A stretch of DNA of 64,000 bases, taken from positions 1 to 64,000 of the IMG/VR virus record IMGVR_UViG_3300015360_000029; one strand, written 5' to 3'. Within the stretch, counting starts at the first letter, position 1, and each line of letters begins with the position of its first letter. Below the pieces are notes generated by a model, which worked only from the letters and a program-made list of their open reading frames with translations, did not search any database and was not told the origin of the DNA. The DNA is from a virus. Shown one piece after another: positions 49,933 to 57,187 of this stretch. A program made the translations under genes and the position numbers.

Positions 49933-51141
49933 TCAGGCCTTGTCGTACAGCTTTTTCATAGCAGTGTCGATGTTCATTTGAAGGACCTTGCCGTAGCTCA
50001 GTTCTAAGGCTCCAAGAACTGAAACCATGTTGTTCGGGCTTTGACCGTCGAGGCCGATGATGTCGAACGTGTCGATGATCGTGTTCAGAGCATCGATGCC
50101 AGTGGCCGAGTTGTAGAAGACGAGCGAAGCGAACAGCATCCGTGCCCGGTTCGGCATGATGCCAGTCTTGAGGAACGGACGAAGAAGCACGTCGAGAGCT
50201 TGCACGCCAGTCTTGCCGGCTTGAACCATTTCGAACGTGACACGACCGCCTGGCTTTTGAGCGATCAAGTTCGCGTACGAAGCTGTCGGCAGCAGAGCCT
50301 TGGCCCAGACGAGTGGATCATCCTCGAGAGTGAGGTTGTCACGACGAGCACGAATGATCGAGATTTCACGAAAGGCCAACTGGCGAAGCATGCCAGCTGA
50401 AGGACCTTCGTTGACAGTCAGGTCAGCGCCAGCAGCCTTGAAGTCCTTGGCCAGCGTGAAGAAGACAGTGCGAGGATCCAGACGACCGTTGTGCAGAATC
50501 GTGCTGAGCTGCGTTTGACCGTCGTGCCGATCACGAGTGACGTGGTACGTTGGAGCCATTTTGCGTGCTCGCTTCATCGCTTCGTCACGATCCAGCAAAG
50601 CGTTCAGCGTCGGCTTTGGGTACGTGCGATTCGAGACCGAAGCGCCGAGGTTGTACGGCGTGACGGTCTTCGAGAACTTGTACGGCTTGAACGAGTCGAT
50701 GCTTTTGACGTGCGTCATCCAACGTGACTTCGCAGTCATTTTGAGGCAGGTGTCGTCGACCAAAGCGCTGTCCACGAACGAATGTGGAACGGAGATTTTG
50801 GAGCAATCAATGGTGTGGTACATGCCGAACAGCGGCATGTCGATCACGACCTCGTCGTACCCGTGAAGCTTGACCAGCATGTTGATGTGCGCGATCGGAT
50901 CAGCTTCCTTGAAGACGTGAAGCTTGCAGTCTTGGTCGGCCTGAAGATCGAAGTCGAACGCGTGAAGCGATTCGTAGAACGCATCGAGGTTCGCTTGCGA
51001 GCACCGCTTGTACATCGCACGTTCACGTTCGCCTGCGAAGTAATACGGTGAATAGAACACGAACGTGACTTCACCGTCCAGCGAAGCTGTCAGACGTGAG
51101 TCGGTGCGAAGGGAATTTGTGATCCAGACGAGTGTACGCAT
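49933..51141 (-). CDS. Photolyase/cryptochrome-like protein (402 aa)
   Basis: The N-terminal 'LVWITNSLRTDSRLTASLDGEVTFVFY' is the alpha/beta antenna domain start (L-V-W-x-x-x-x-L-R-x-D). The C-terminal FAD region reads 'MLRQLAFREIS' (compare R-E-L-x-W-R), 'GKTGVQALDVLLRPFLKTGIMPNRARMLFAS' (G-x-T-G...D...R...T-G-x-M-H-N-R-x-R-M) and later 'GLDGQSPNN'. Key FAD-contact residues N and R are kept, but the usual His of H-N-R is Pro. It is shorter than most photolyases (450-500 aa). It probably repairs UV-induced pyrimidine dimers using light. The promoter suggests a leaderless message. Confidence 0.7.
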   Translation of the reverse strand: MRTLVWITNSLRTDSRLTASLDGEVTFVFYSPYYFAGERERAMYKRCSQANLDAFYESLHAFDFDLQADQDCKLHVFKEADPIAHINMLVKLHGYDEVVIDMPLFGMYHTIDCSKISVPHSFVDSALVDDTCLKMTAKSRWMTHVKSIDSFKPYKFSKTVTPYNLGASVSNRTYPKPTLNALLDRDEAMKRARKMAPTYHVTRDRHDGQTQLSTILHNGRLDPRTVFFTLAKDFKAAGADLTVNEGPSAGMLRQLAFREISIIRARRDNLTLEDDPLVWAKALLPTASYANLIAQKPGGRVTFEMVQAGKTGVQALDVLLRPFLKTGIMPNRARMLFASLVFYNSATGIDALNTIIDTFDIIGLDGQSPNNMVSVLGALELSYGKVLQMNIDTAMKKLYDKA

Positions 51142-51147
51142 GAATGC

Positions 51148-51156
51148 ATTATACCA
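51148..51156 (-). promoter_or_regulatory. Extended -10 promoter immediately before the photolyase start
   Basis: Minus-strand TGGTATAAT has a perfect TATAAT with a TGn extension. Only 6 bases separate it from the ATG at 51141, so the predicted start site coincides with the ATG. It would drive the five downstream genes to 47888. Confidence 0.55.
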
Positions 51157-51169
51157 TACCCTGCGGATT

Positions 51170-51204
51170 CAGGTTCAGCGAATTTGTAACGATTCCTGAA
51201 CCTG
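51170..51204. repeat. Inverted repeat CAGGTTCAG / CTGAACCTG
   Basis: A 9-bp inverted repeat with a 17-base loop lies between the stop at 51222 and the photolyase promoter. It could be a weak terminator or an operator, but the long loop and lack of T-run make termination doubtful. Confidence 0.35.
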
Positions 51205-51221
51205 TAACGACGAGCGCAGGA

Positions 51222-52091
51222 TCAAGCCTGAACCAGGACGATCCCAGTTTGAGATGTTGTGAACGTGATCAGCAGTTGGTTCGCGCTTGAGAATGTGACG
51301 TCCAACGGTGAGACAATTTTATATCCTGCGACACCAGTATCAATGAAGACTTGAACAATCCCAACGAATGGCGCAACGAGGCCAAGACTGTGAAGTACGT
51401 TCCAACTTGTTGATGGCGTGTTTTGCGTATGCCGATACGAAGATCCTGAAGAGACAACAACCCACCCAGAAGAAGTTCGAACATTCAGCGTGCTTGCGAT
51501 GCTGTTGAACCAAGTTTGACCAATGTACGGGGATGTTGGTGCCGTTCCACTTGAAAAGTTCTGAGCAAGATCGATGAGGTTCTGAGAATACGATTCTCCC
51601 CATGGGGATACGTTCCTACCTGTAAGTTCAATAGGACGATTTGTAAGTGTTACACCAGGCGGAATCAAAACAGAAGATTCACCGGCAATTGGAATCAAGT
51701 ACGTGCTGATGTTCGTGATCTTACCTGTCGTCACATCGCCAATTGTGAGAGCTGAACCAACCGTTTCATTCACCCTGATTTCTGTGCTTCCAGAAATGAA
51801 CTGGCTTGATGGGTTCGTGCCAGAATCAAGAAGAGACACAGGCGTATACACTGTGTACTTCCCTGCGTAGCTCGCATTGTTCGTGACTTCAAATGTTGTT
51901 GCGACAATCGAGTCGTATCCAACAGGCGTTGTTCCTGAAGTGTAGAACGCTTGTGTCGCGAACGGCGATACTTGCTGCCGATAGAACTTCCCTTGAAAAG
52001 AGCTGACAAGGTTCCCAGCGATCTTCAAAACTGCTGGAGAACCTGGAGCACCAGAAGGCGAAATTTGAACGATTGAAAATGAGCGTGCCAT
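51222..52091 (-). CDS. Fibre-like structural protein (289 aa)
   Basis: It starts MARSFSIVQISPSGAPGSPA. It has beta-rich N-terminal domains, then 'NLIDLAQNFSSGTAPTSPYIGQTWFNSIASTLNVRTSSGW', a common fibre module (P-x-x-G-Q-x-W-x-N...G-W), and a C-terminal 'SWNVLHSLGLVAPFVGIVQVFIDT...LLITFTTSQTGIVLVQA', resembling the end of the 636-1043 protein. It has its own late promoter (52118-52125). It is probably a small appendage or collar fibre on the virion. It stands alone between metabolic genes and the photolyase operon. Confidence 0.6.
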   Translation of the reverse strand: MARSFSIVQISPSGAPGSPAVLKIAGNLVSSFQGKFYRQQVSPFATQAFYTSGTTPVGYDSIVATTFEVTNNASYAGKYTVYTPVSLLDSGTNPSSQFISGSTEIRVNETVGSALTIGDVTTGKITNISTYLIPIAGESSVLIPPGVTLTNRPIELTGRNVSPWGESYSQNLIDLAQNFSSGTAPTSPYIGQTWFNSIASTLNVRTSSGWVVVSSGSSYRHTQNTPSTSWNVLHSLGLVAPFVGIVQVFIDTGVAGYKIVSPLDVTFSSANQLLITFTTSQTGIVLVQA

Positions 52092-52117
52092 GTGATACCT
52101 GATCTTTGTTCGATTAG

Positions 52118-52125
52118 GTATTTAT
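52118..52125 (-). promoter_or_regulatory. T4-type late promoter for 51222-52091
   Basis: Minus-strand ATAAATAC, 26 bases upstream of the ATG at 52091. Confidence 0.7.
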
Positions 52126-52143
52126 GACTTTCAGGAAACGTTC

Positions 52144-52608
52144 TTAGACGAATACTTTGGAGAACAGACCAACGTTGTCGGCGTGAGATGGAGCAGTCCA
52201 GCCTGCAGGCTTGATCATGTCAGGCAAGCCAAGTGGATTCAGGCGTGATGGATTGACGCCTGGTTCTTTCGTCATGTTCGCATCACGAACACGTGCCCAA
52301 GCTTCGTAGCTGTCGACATCGAATGCGTTCAAAGTGCCGATCGCAACGACGCACAGGTCAATCAAAGCATCGACAGTGTTGTCGGCACGCTCTGACGGAG
52401 TGTGATTCAGATTGTTATCGAACTCGTCTGACAGCTCCGTCAGTTCTTCACGAAGGAAGTCAATGCGGAACTTCAAGAACGTTCGAAGCTTCTCGCGATC
52501 GAGATTCCGAATGACTGGGTTCACACCGAACTTGTCGTGCATGTTAGCGATGTCCTGAACCCAATCACCTTCAAGGGTGAAGTCGATGTCTTGTGCTTGC
52601 AAAATCAT
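52144..52608 (-). CDS. MazG/HisE-like nucleoside triphosphate pyrophosphohydrolase (154 aa)
   Basis: It has 'DWVQDIANMHDKFGV', then 'LKFRIDFLREELTELSDEF...ERADNTVDALIDLCVVAIGTLNAF'. The E-E-L-x-E-L and D-x-x-x-D-A-L-x-D-L-x-V elements bind Mg in the all-alpha NTP pyrophosphatase superfamily, which includes phage phosphoribosyl-ATP pyrophosphohydrolase-like proteins. It likely removes unwanted nucleotides or alters (d)NTP or alarmone pools during infection. It follows the gene at 52678 by about 70 bases and has its own extended -10 promoter (52637-52645). Confidence 0.75.
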   Translation of the reverse strand: MILQAQDIDFTLEGDWVQDIANMHDKFGVNPVIRNLDREKLRTFLKFRIDFLREELTELSDEFDNNLNHTPSERADNTVDALIDLCVVAIGTLNAFDVDSYEAWARVRDANMTKEPGVNPSRLNPLGLPDMIKPAGWTAPSHADNVGLFSKVFV

Positions 52609-52636
52609 GGTTGCTCCAGTTGTGAAGCATAAACAG

Positions 52637-52645
52637 ATTGTATCA
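52637..52645 (-). promoter_or_regulatory. Extended -10 promoter (TGATACAAT) for the MazG-like gene
   Basis: Minus-strand TGATACAAT, 28 bases upstream of the ATG at 52608 and its GGAGC site. It has the same form as the elements at 30088 and 35457. Confidence 0.55.
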
Positions 52646-52677
52646 TGAAGATTTGATTGCTGATCCGTGATTCAGGA

Positions 52678-52860
52678 TCAGGTGTTCATTGGGTTCGATC
52701 GCATCAAAGCTTGACGCTGAAGCTGCCTTTTAACACGCTGAAGATCTTCGATGTCGATGAACACTTCGATCGTTCCGTCGACGTACGTGACGCGGCATTC
52801 GACTTCGTGAGGATCGTTTTCATCGAGCTGAATGTACTCAACAGTTTTGAACATCTTCAT
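52678..52860 (-). CDS. Small protein overlapping the acyl carrier protein gene (60 aa)
   Basis: It encodes 60 aa starting MKMFKTVEYIQLDENDPHEV. Its start overlaps the acyl carrier protein stop (ATGA), so the two are made together. It has strand-rich 'HEVECRVTYVDGTIEVFIDIEDLQRVKRQL' and a basic tail. It could be a partner that modifies or binds the carrier protein, but no family is recognised. Confidence 0.55.
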   Translation of the reverse strand: MKMFKTVEYIQLDENDPHEVECRVTYVDGTIEVFIDIEDLQRVKRQLQRQALMRSNPMNT

Positions 52861-53096
52861 TCTTTGACCTTGTTCAAGTACGCCAGAACATCACCGAACG
52901 TTCTGAACGAATCAGCATCTTCGTCGCTGATCTCGATCTTGTACTCGTCTTCGAGCGTCATCACGAACTCGAGGACATCGAGTGAATTCATTTCGATCTC
53001 TGCGAACTTTGTAGTTTCGACGATCTTTGTGGTGACATCTGAATTGAACGACATGAGCTCTGAAAGGATAAGCTTCAAATGATCGATTGTCATCAT
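52857..53096 (-). CDS. Acyl carrier protein-like (79 aa)
   Basis: The four-helix carrier pattern is clear: 'FAEIEMNSLDVLEFVMTLEDEYKIEISDEDADSFRTFGDVLAYL'. Ser38 in N-S-L-D is the expected 4'-phosphopantetheine site (D-S-L-D in bacterial AcpP), and the acidic helix II (L-D-V-L-E-F-V-M-x-L-E) is the partner-binding face. At 79 aa it is the size of AcpP. It has an AAGGAG site. As a phage carrier protein it may divert host fatty-acid or acyl metabolism, or serve a phage-specific acylation; no synthase is visible in the window. Confidence 0.8.
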   Translation of the reverse strand: MMTIDHLKLILSELMSFNSDVTTKIVETTKFAEIEMNSLDVLEFVMTLEDEYKIEISDEDADSFRTFGDVLAYLNKVKE

Positions 53097-53109
53097 GGGA
53101 ACTCCTTAG

Positions 53110-53128
53110 TTAGAAGTTCTAATTCTAA
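53110..53128. repeat. Short palindrome TTAGAAGTTCTAA plus half-site TTCTAA
   Basis: A perfect 13-bp palindrome followed by one more TTCTAA half-site, in the leader of the acyl carrier protein gene just after the capsid terminator. It could be an operator; nothing else supports this. Confidence 0.3.
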
Positions 53129-53131
53129 ACA

Positions 53132-53158
53132 GAAAGGGCTCCCGTTGGGAGCCCTTTC
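53132..53158 (-). terminator. Terminator after the major capsid gene
   Basis: A perfect 12-bp stem (GAAAGGGCTCCC / GGGAGCCCTTTC) with a GTT loop, about 40 bases past the capsid stop at 53196. Minus-strand transcripts from the head operon should end here. Confidence 0.8.
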
Positions 53159-53195
53159 GAGGATCGACCGAACCTCTTTCGAGGTTCATCTTGGA

Positions 53196-54500
53196 TCAGC
53201 TGAACGTGACGTTCTTCACGAGGATACGTGAGTAGTAATCGGCTGAGTTACCAAGGGAAGTACCGACGTTCGTGAACGTAGCCTTGCCGTAACGGGTCAT
53301 CAGCGACACTGCTGGCATGAACGTGTTTGCGTCCATGACGATGCCAGTGCTCATCAGCGGGATGTATGGGCAGTAGAAGTACCCTGAGTCGAGCTCAGAT
53401 GCACCACCCTTGTAACCGATCAAGATGTCTTCGCCGACGTCGCCTGAGGCGTTGACGATGCCAGCACCTGAGCCTGTCAGTGAGAACGCGTCATTCAGGC
53501 CCCAGTTATATGAGTACACTTTCATTTGACCGTTCATGGTACCAACGAGCTTGTTGCCTGTTGGATCTGAGAACGAACCAGATACAGCCGGTGCGAACAC
53601 GGACTTTGCAGCAGATTGCAGGATCGAAGTGATCAGGTGACCACCAACGAGCCAGTTACCAGGTCCACGACGTGTCTTGGCACCAATTTCATTGGCCATC
53701 TTGTTCACGAGGATACCCAAGTGAGCGTAACGGTCGCCGAGGTAGTTCGGTGCGAAGCCAGCTGGTGGAGCAGCAAAGTCGAATGTCGAAACAGTCGAAG
53801 CCAGTCCGAGCAAGTCGGTCAGGATTTCGTTGTCGATTTCGTGAGCGATTTGTGCCGACAGAGCAGCTGTCAGTTCAGACTCGAGGTCCAGACCGTGTTG
53901 GCTGTTCAGGTCTTGAGCAGCTTCCATTGTCCAACGAGCTTGCAACTTGCGTGAGCCGGCCGAGATCGTTTGCTTCAGGACTGACAGACGCATTGCGCGG
54001 CCACCGAAGCCTTCAGCGTCAGCTGTTGTTGCAGCGAAACCGTTCGAAGTCGTAGCAGTCAGAGCTGGCGGATAGCCAGTTGTGCCAACGTTCGAGGATG
54101 AATAGAAACGCTTCATCTTCGATGGCGATGCGCCATATTGGCCGAATGCTTCATCACCAGCGGCGATGTCATTGCCAGCAACGACCGTTGCGCCTGTTGC
54201 ATCAGCTGCTTCAGAGAAAGCAAAACGCAGCGAGTACACCAGACCGACTGGGCCTGACATTGGCTGAACACCAACGAGATCTGACGAGATCGTACCTGGA
54301 AGGATACGACGGATCATCGGGATCGTGATCTTCTGGAAGTTCGAGATTGCCGAAGCATCCATCCCGAGAGCGGATTGGGCGGTTTCCATCAGATGCTGCT
54401 TCTGGTTTTCCAGAAGGGTAGACATCACGGATTTCTTGGAACCTTGGAGGCCTTCAAGCAGGGCGTCTTTGGTTTCTTGCCAGTTTTCAATCAATTGCAT
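53196..54500 (-). CDS. 23: Major capsid protein gp23-like (434 aa)
   Basis: It starts MQLIENWQETKDALLEGLQG after an AGGAGAAAA site. Conserved capsid stretches are 'ISNFQKITIPMIRRILPGTISSDLVGVQPMSGPVGLVYSLRF', 'AGSRKLQARWTMEAAQDLNSQHGLDLESELTAALSAQIAHEIDNEI' and 'PYIPLMSTGIVMDANTFMPAVSLMTRYG'. It is shorter than T4 gp23 (521 aa). The N-terminal 'QHLMETAQSALGM' region holds a plausible gp21 cleavage site (L-M-E|T). It follows the scaffold gene in T4 order and is probably cotranscribed with it from 55530. Confidence 0.93.
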   Translation of the reverse strand: MQLIENWQETKDALLEGLQGSKKSVMSTLLENQKQHLMETAQSALGMDASAISNFQKITIPMIRRILPGTISSDLVGVQPMSGPVGLVYSLRFAFSEAADATGATVVAGNDIAAGDEAFGQYGASPSKMKRFYSSSNVGTTGYPPALTATTSNGFAATTADAEGFGGRAMRLSVLKQTISAGSRKLQARWTMEAAQDLNSQHGLDLESELTAALSAQIAHEIDNEILTDLLGLASTVSTFDFAAPPAGFAPNYLGDRYAHLGILVNKMANEIGAKTRRGPGNWLVGGHLITSILQSAAKSVFAPAVSGSFSDPTGNKLVGTMNGQMKVYSYNWGLNDAFSLTGSGAGIVNASGDVGEDILIGYKGGASELDSGYFYCPYIPLMSTGIVMDANTFMPAVSLMTRYGKATFTNVGTSLGNSADYYSRILVKNVTFS

Positions 54501-54526
54501 AGTTTTCTCCTGTGAGAGTGGAAGTC

Positions 54527-55423
54527 TTAACGAATACCTGCGAGGCGGCGGAGGTTGGCCAGGCTGTCGGATGACGACTTGGTACCTTGGGATTCCACGA
54601 TCGTGACTGGCTCGCCAGTCACGATAGTAGTCTTTGATTCTCTAGCAGTCTTGCTCTCAACGACAACAGCAGGCTTTATAGCAGACTCGTCACCTTCTTT
54701 GAGGATGCGACCGATGAAGAATTTGTAGCTTTCTTCGAGGCGGCTTGTTTCGATGTTCCGAAGGACCATCGCCATTTGCTCGCGCTTCTTGCCCGTCAGT
54801 GCGGACAGAACGGATTCCATCTTTGCTTCACGGATCATCTTGTTCAACTCTTCTTCGCGGATAGCGAGAGCCGTCTCTGCGTCAGCAAGTTTGCTTTCTG
54901 CAACGATAAGCTTCGTTTGAGCTGCGTCTTCGTCAACGTATGTCGTGCCGTATGTCGATGCGAATGCTTCAAAGATCTTGCGACCGAAATCATTCTGCTT
55001 CACTACTTCGAGATCTTCCTTCAGCTCTTCCATCTCAGCGTGAAGGCGCATCTCGAAAAATTGATCGATCTTGTCGACAAGACTGTCGAGTTCGGTGGCA
55101 ACTTCTTCAGCGAGCGCGTGCTTCTCTTCCACGATCTTCTCGGCGTATTCAGCCTCGAGATCACGGAATCGATCGATGTCACCGCGCAGCTCTGCGATTT
55201 CCTTGGTCAGGGCTTCCGAAACGAATTGATCGACTTTATCGATCAGCTCATCACGTTCCCCTGCCCACTGTTCTGCGAGCTCAAGGCGAACTGTTCCTGA
55301 AACTTCTTCGCGGACTTGCGTCTTGAAGGCTTCAACAGAGATCGTCCATTGCTCGGAGAGTTCAGCTTTAGTTTCTTCGCTGAGGAGCTCGGATTTCAGA
55401 AGCTTGTTCAGAATCTCATCCAT
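54527..55423 (-). CDS. 22: Prohead scaffold core protein gp22-like (298 aa)
   Basis: It is an acidic, helical protein with an AGGAG site and the position of T4 gp22 (269 aa), directly before the capsid gene. 'LNKLLKSELLSEETKAELSEQWTISVEAFKTQ' opens the protein and 'ALTGKKREQMAMVLRNIETSRLEESYKFFIGRILKE' is the conserved scaffold core. The long middle is coiled coil. The C-terminus ('SDSLANLRRLAGIR') may bind the capsid or portal. It assembles the core on which gp23 polymerises and is then cut up by gp21. Confidence 0.88.
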   Translation of the reverse strand: MDEILNKLLKSELLSEETKAELSEQWTISVEAFKTQVREEVSGTVRLELAEQWAGERDELIDKVDQFVSEALTKEIAELRGDIDRFRDLEAEYAEKIVEEKHALAEEVATELDSLVDKIDQFFEMRLHAEMEELKEDLEVVKQNDFGRKIFEAFASTYGTTYVDEDAAQTKLIVAESKLADAETALAIREEELNKMIREAKMESVLSALTGKKREQMAMVLRNIETSRLEESYKFFIGRILKEGDESAIKPAVVVESKTARESKTTIVTGEPVTIVESQGTKSSSDSLANLRRLAGIR

Positions 55424-55529
55424 TGCTTTCTCCTTTGTGTGGTTGATAAATTTCGTAGATCGTCACTGGACAACCTACACTTGGGTTTTAGCGAGACGAT
55501 GATTCAGAATCGAAGTCTCTTCGCATTTC

Positions 55530-55537
55530 TTATTTAG
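55530..55537 (-). promoter_or_regulatory. T4-type late promoter for scaffold and capsid genes
   Basis: Minus-strand CTAAATAA, just after the 55552-55581 terminator. The 107-base leader to the gp22 ATG holds no gene I can see. Confidence 0.6.
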
Positions 55538-55551
55538 CAAAATGCACAAAA

Positions 55552-55581
55552 AAGGCAAAGATTCCAAGCAATCTTTGCCTT
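55552..55581 (-). terminator. Rho-independent terminator between core and scaffold genes
   Basis: A perfect 12-bp stem (AAGGCAAAGATT / AATCTTTGCCTT) with a 6-base loop, followed on the minus strand by T6. It separates the 57-56-kb head operon from the scaffold/capsid transcript. Confidence 0.88.
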
Positions 55582-55601
55582 CGAAGCTCATGTGTATGAG
55601 C

Positions 55602-55787
55602 TTATTCTTTATTAATTTCGTGTTCGATTACTTCAAATTCGCGAGCTTCTGGAGTTTCCGCGCTAAGACCCGAAATTTCACAAGTTTTAAGGACGAAGTA
55701 ATCGTGCATAGTGACCGATGCTTGCTCTTGACGATCATTGATGATGTCTTGCAACATCGACTTCAATACTTCTGAATGTTCGCTCAT
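55602..55787 (-). CDS. Probable small prohead core protein (61 aa)
   Basis: It encodes 61 aa starting MSEHSEVLKSMLQDIINDRQ. It sits between the protease-associated genes and the scaffold gene, where T4 has small core proteins such as gp67. The N-terminal 'LKSMLQDIINDRQEQASVTMHDYFVLKT' is shared with the larger paralogue at 37129-37497. The tail is acidic ('SAETPEAREFEVIEHEINKE'). It has its own late promoter (55821-55828). It is probably part of the prohead core that the gp21 protease digests. Confidence 0.6.
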   Translation of the reverse strand: MSEHSEVLKSMLQDIINDRQEQASVTMHDYFVLKTCEISGLSAETPEAREFEVIEHEINKE

Positions 55788-55820
55788 TGTTGAATCCTTT
55801 TGTTTGTTGATCGGACCAGC

Positions 55821-55828
55821 GTATTTAG
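55821..55828 (-). promoter_or_regulatory. T4-type late promoter for 55602-55787
   Basis: Minus-strand CTAAATAC, 33 bases upstream of the ATG at 55787, between two head genes. Confidence 0.65.
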
Positions 55829-55848
55829 TAGCGCTGAAAGATCAAATC

Positions 55849-56286
55849 TTAGCGCGATGCGTCCTTGCCACCATCGTCGTATCCAGCTTCGTACGCATCT
55901 GAAACCGAATCACGAATGGCCTTCTGCACATCGCCGTTCCCAACTGTCAGACCAAGCTTCTTCAAAGCTGCTGAGAGTTCGCCGCAAACGATATTGACAG
56001 CTCCAGCCTTCTTGCCAGCGGCACCTTCGGAAATGATCCCGGCCAAGGCGAGCAATCGCACTTGATCTTCTTTCATCAACTTTGGTTTTGGAGCTTCCTT
56101 CTCGCCGATCATCGATGCGATCATCGAGCAGATCTCGTCGCCAGTGAGTGAATCTGGTTCGCCAGTGATGTAGTCATCCATTTCCTTGGCATAGAAGTCC
56201 GCGAACTTCTGCGAGCCCAGCATGCCGAGTGTTCCGAGAACTGGCTTCGACCAGGCGCGCTTTGGTTTGTAACTTTTGAATGGCAT
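55849..56286 (-). CDS. Probable head/prohead protein (145 aa)
   Basis: It starts MPFKSYKPKRAWSKPVLGTL. It has a basic N-terminus, then helical 'QKFADFYAKEMDDYITGEPDSLTGDEICSMIASMIG' and 'VRLLALAGIISEGAAGKKAG'. This last piece holds an I-S-E|G site that fits the gp21 protease consensus (L/I-x-E|A/G), so it may be processed during head maturation. It lies in the coupled run from gp21 to the core gene. The family is not recognised. Confidence 0.55.
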   Translation of the reverse strand: MPFKSYKPKRAWSKPVLGTLGMLGSQKFADFYAKEMDDYITGEPDSLTGDEICSMIASMIGEKEAPKPKLMKEDQVRLLALAGIISEGAAGKKAGAVNIVCGELSAALKKLGLTVGNGDVQKAIRDSVSDAYEAGYDDGGKDASR

Positions 56287-56289
56287 GAT

Positions 56290-56499
56290 TTATCCTTTGA
56301 GAACTTGAGTGATTGGGGAGGTCAATGAGCAGGTGCGCTTGACACCAGGTGTATCAGCAGCTGAATCCTTCGTGAAGCCAAGGGTGCGAACGGCAGCAGC
56401 GAGCGAAGCAAGAATGCTAGCAGCAGGATCTTTAGCTTCTTCGAGCTGCGCCGCCTCAAAGAGGCCGGCGAGTTCGAGTGTGCGAGCAAGTTGATTCAT
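56290..56499 (-). CDS. Small head-region protein with protease-type cleavage motifs (69 aa)
   Basis: It encodes 69 aa starting MNQLARTLELAGLFEAAQLE. It contains L-F-E|A and L-E-E|A, both matching the gp21 cleavage consensus, within an Ala-rich helix, followed by 'DPAASILASLAAAVRTLGF'. It lies 2 bases after gp21 and before the 145-aa head protein. It is probably a minor prohead core component cleaved on maturation, in the style of T4 gp68 or IP proteins; homology cannot be shown. Confidence 0.5.
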   Translation of the reverse strand: MNQLARTLELAGLFEAAQLEEAKDPAASILASLAAAVRTLGFTKDSAADTPGVKRTCSLTSPITQVLKG

Positions 56500-56501
56500 G
56501 A

Positions 56502-57110
56502 TTACTTTCGAAACTTGAGCGATTCAAGGAACGTCTTGATCTCTTTGGCGAAGTGCTTCTGTGCCTTCGGATCATGAACCATTGCTTCAGCCAGAGTCAG
56601 AATCTTCTTCGAGCCCATGGCTTCTTGAACGACGTTCGGGTACGCTTCAGGTGCCGATGGCTGGTACACGATGTCAACTGTGACGAAGCTGAAGTCCGAA
56701 ACCGAACCGCCTTCATTCACGTTCCCAGTCCCGCGGGACGAGACACCGAGACGAACGCCACCTTCAATCAAACCCTTGGCGATGTTCCCTGAAGGTGTAT
56801 TGAGAAGTTTCATCTTGCCCAGAGCGTTCGCACCATCCATTCGAACTTCTGTGATCGCATGCGAAACGTTCGCAAGGTTGATCGACAGAACATCAGGGTG
56901 ATTGAGTTCGCCGAGGATGTAATGACCTTCGGTGATTCGTTTCGATGCCGTTTCGACTGCCTTTGAGATCTCGGCGAGCGGATACTTCCGACCATTGCCA
57001 TTGACGAGGTCAGCTTGCATCATGATGCCAGACAAGTACAGATCGTTCCCGCGCTTCATCTCAGTCAGCATTGCTGCAACTGGTGACAGGTCTTCGGAGA
57101 GTAGTTTCAT
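56502..57110 (-). CDS. 21: Prohead maturation protease gp21-like (202 aa)
   Basis: It starts MKLLSEDLSPVAAMLTEMKR. Herpesvirus-type serine protease motifs are visible: 'ILGELNHPD' with the catalytic His at about 71, 'LGVSSRGTGN' with the catalytic Ser at about 124, and 'DFSFVTVDIV' with an Asp. The length is close to T4 gp21 (212 aa). It cleaves scaffold, capsid N-termini and internal proteins at L/I-x-E sites, including the tags described elsewhere in this window. Its start overlaps the 26-aa leader ORF (ATGA), so its translation probably depends on it. Confidence 0.9.
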   Translation of the reverse strand: MKLLSEDLSPVAAMLTEMKRGNDLYLSGIMMQADLVNGNGRKYPLAEISKAVETASKRITEGHYILGELNHPDVLSINLANVSHAITEVRMDGANALGKMKLLNTPSGNIAKGLIEGGVRLGVSSRGTGNVNEGGSVSDFSFVTVDIVYQPSAPEAYPNVVQEAMGSKKILTLAEAMVHDPKAQKHFAKEIKTFLESLKFRK

Positions 57111-57187
57111 TTGTGATCCTTATTCGGAAACGGCATCGACGCGACCAGCTGTACGCCAGCCAAAAAATTAATACGATAGAGTTCCAT
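57107..57187 (-). CDS. 26-aa leader ORF coupled to the gp21 protease gene
   Basis: From ATG 57187 (strong TTAGGAGG site) to a TGA overlapping the gp21 ATG (ATGA), this encodes MELYRINFLAGVQLVASMPF and six more residues. gp21 itself lacks a comparable ribosome site. The peptide probably loads ribosomes for gp21 or limits its dose. It may also be a very small core protein. A late promoter (57208-57215) stands just upstream. Confidence 0.6.
   Translation of the reverse strand: MELYRINFLAGVQLVASMPFPNKDHK

Noticed and set aside
51170-51204. Inverted repeat as a terminator
   Set aside because: 17-base loop and no T-run; listed only as a repeat.
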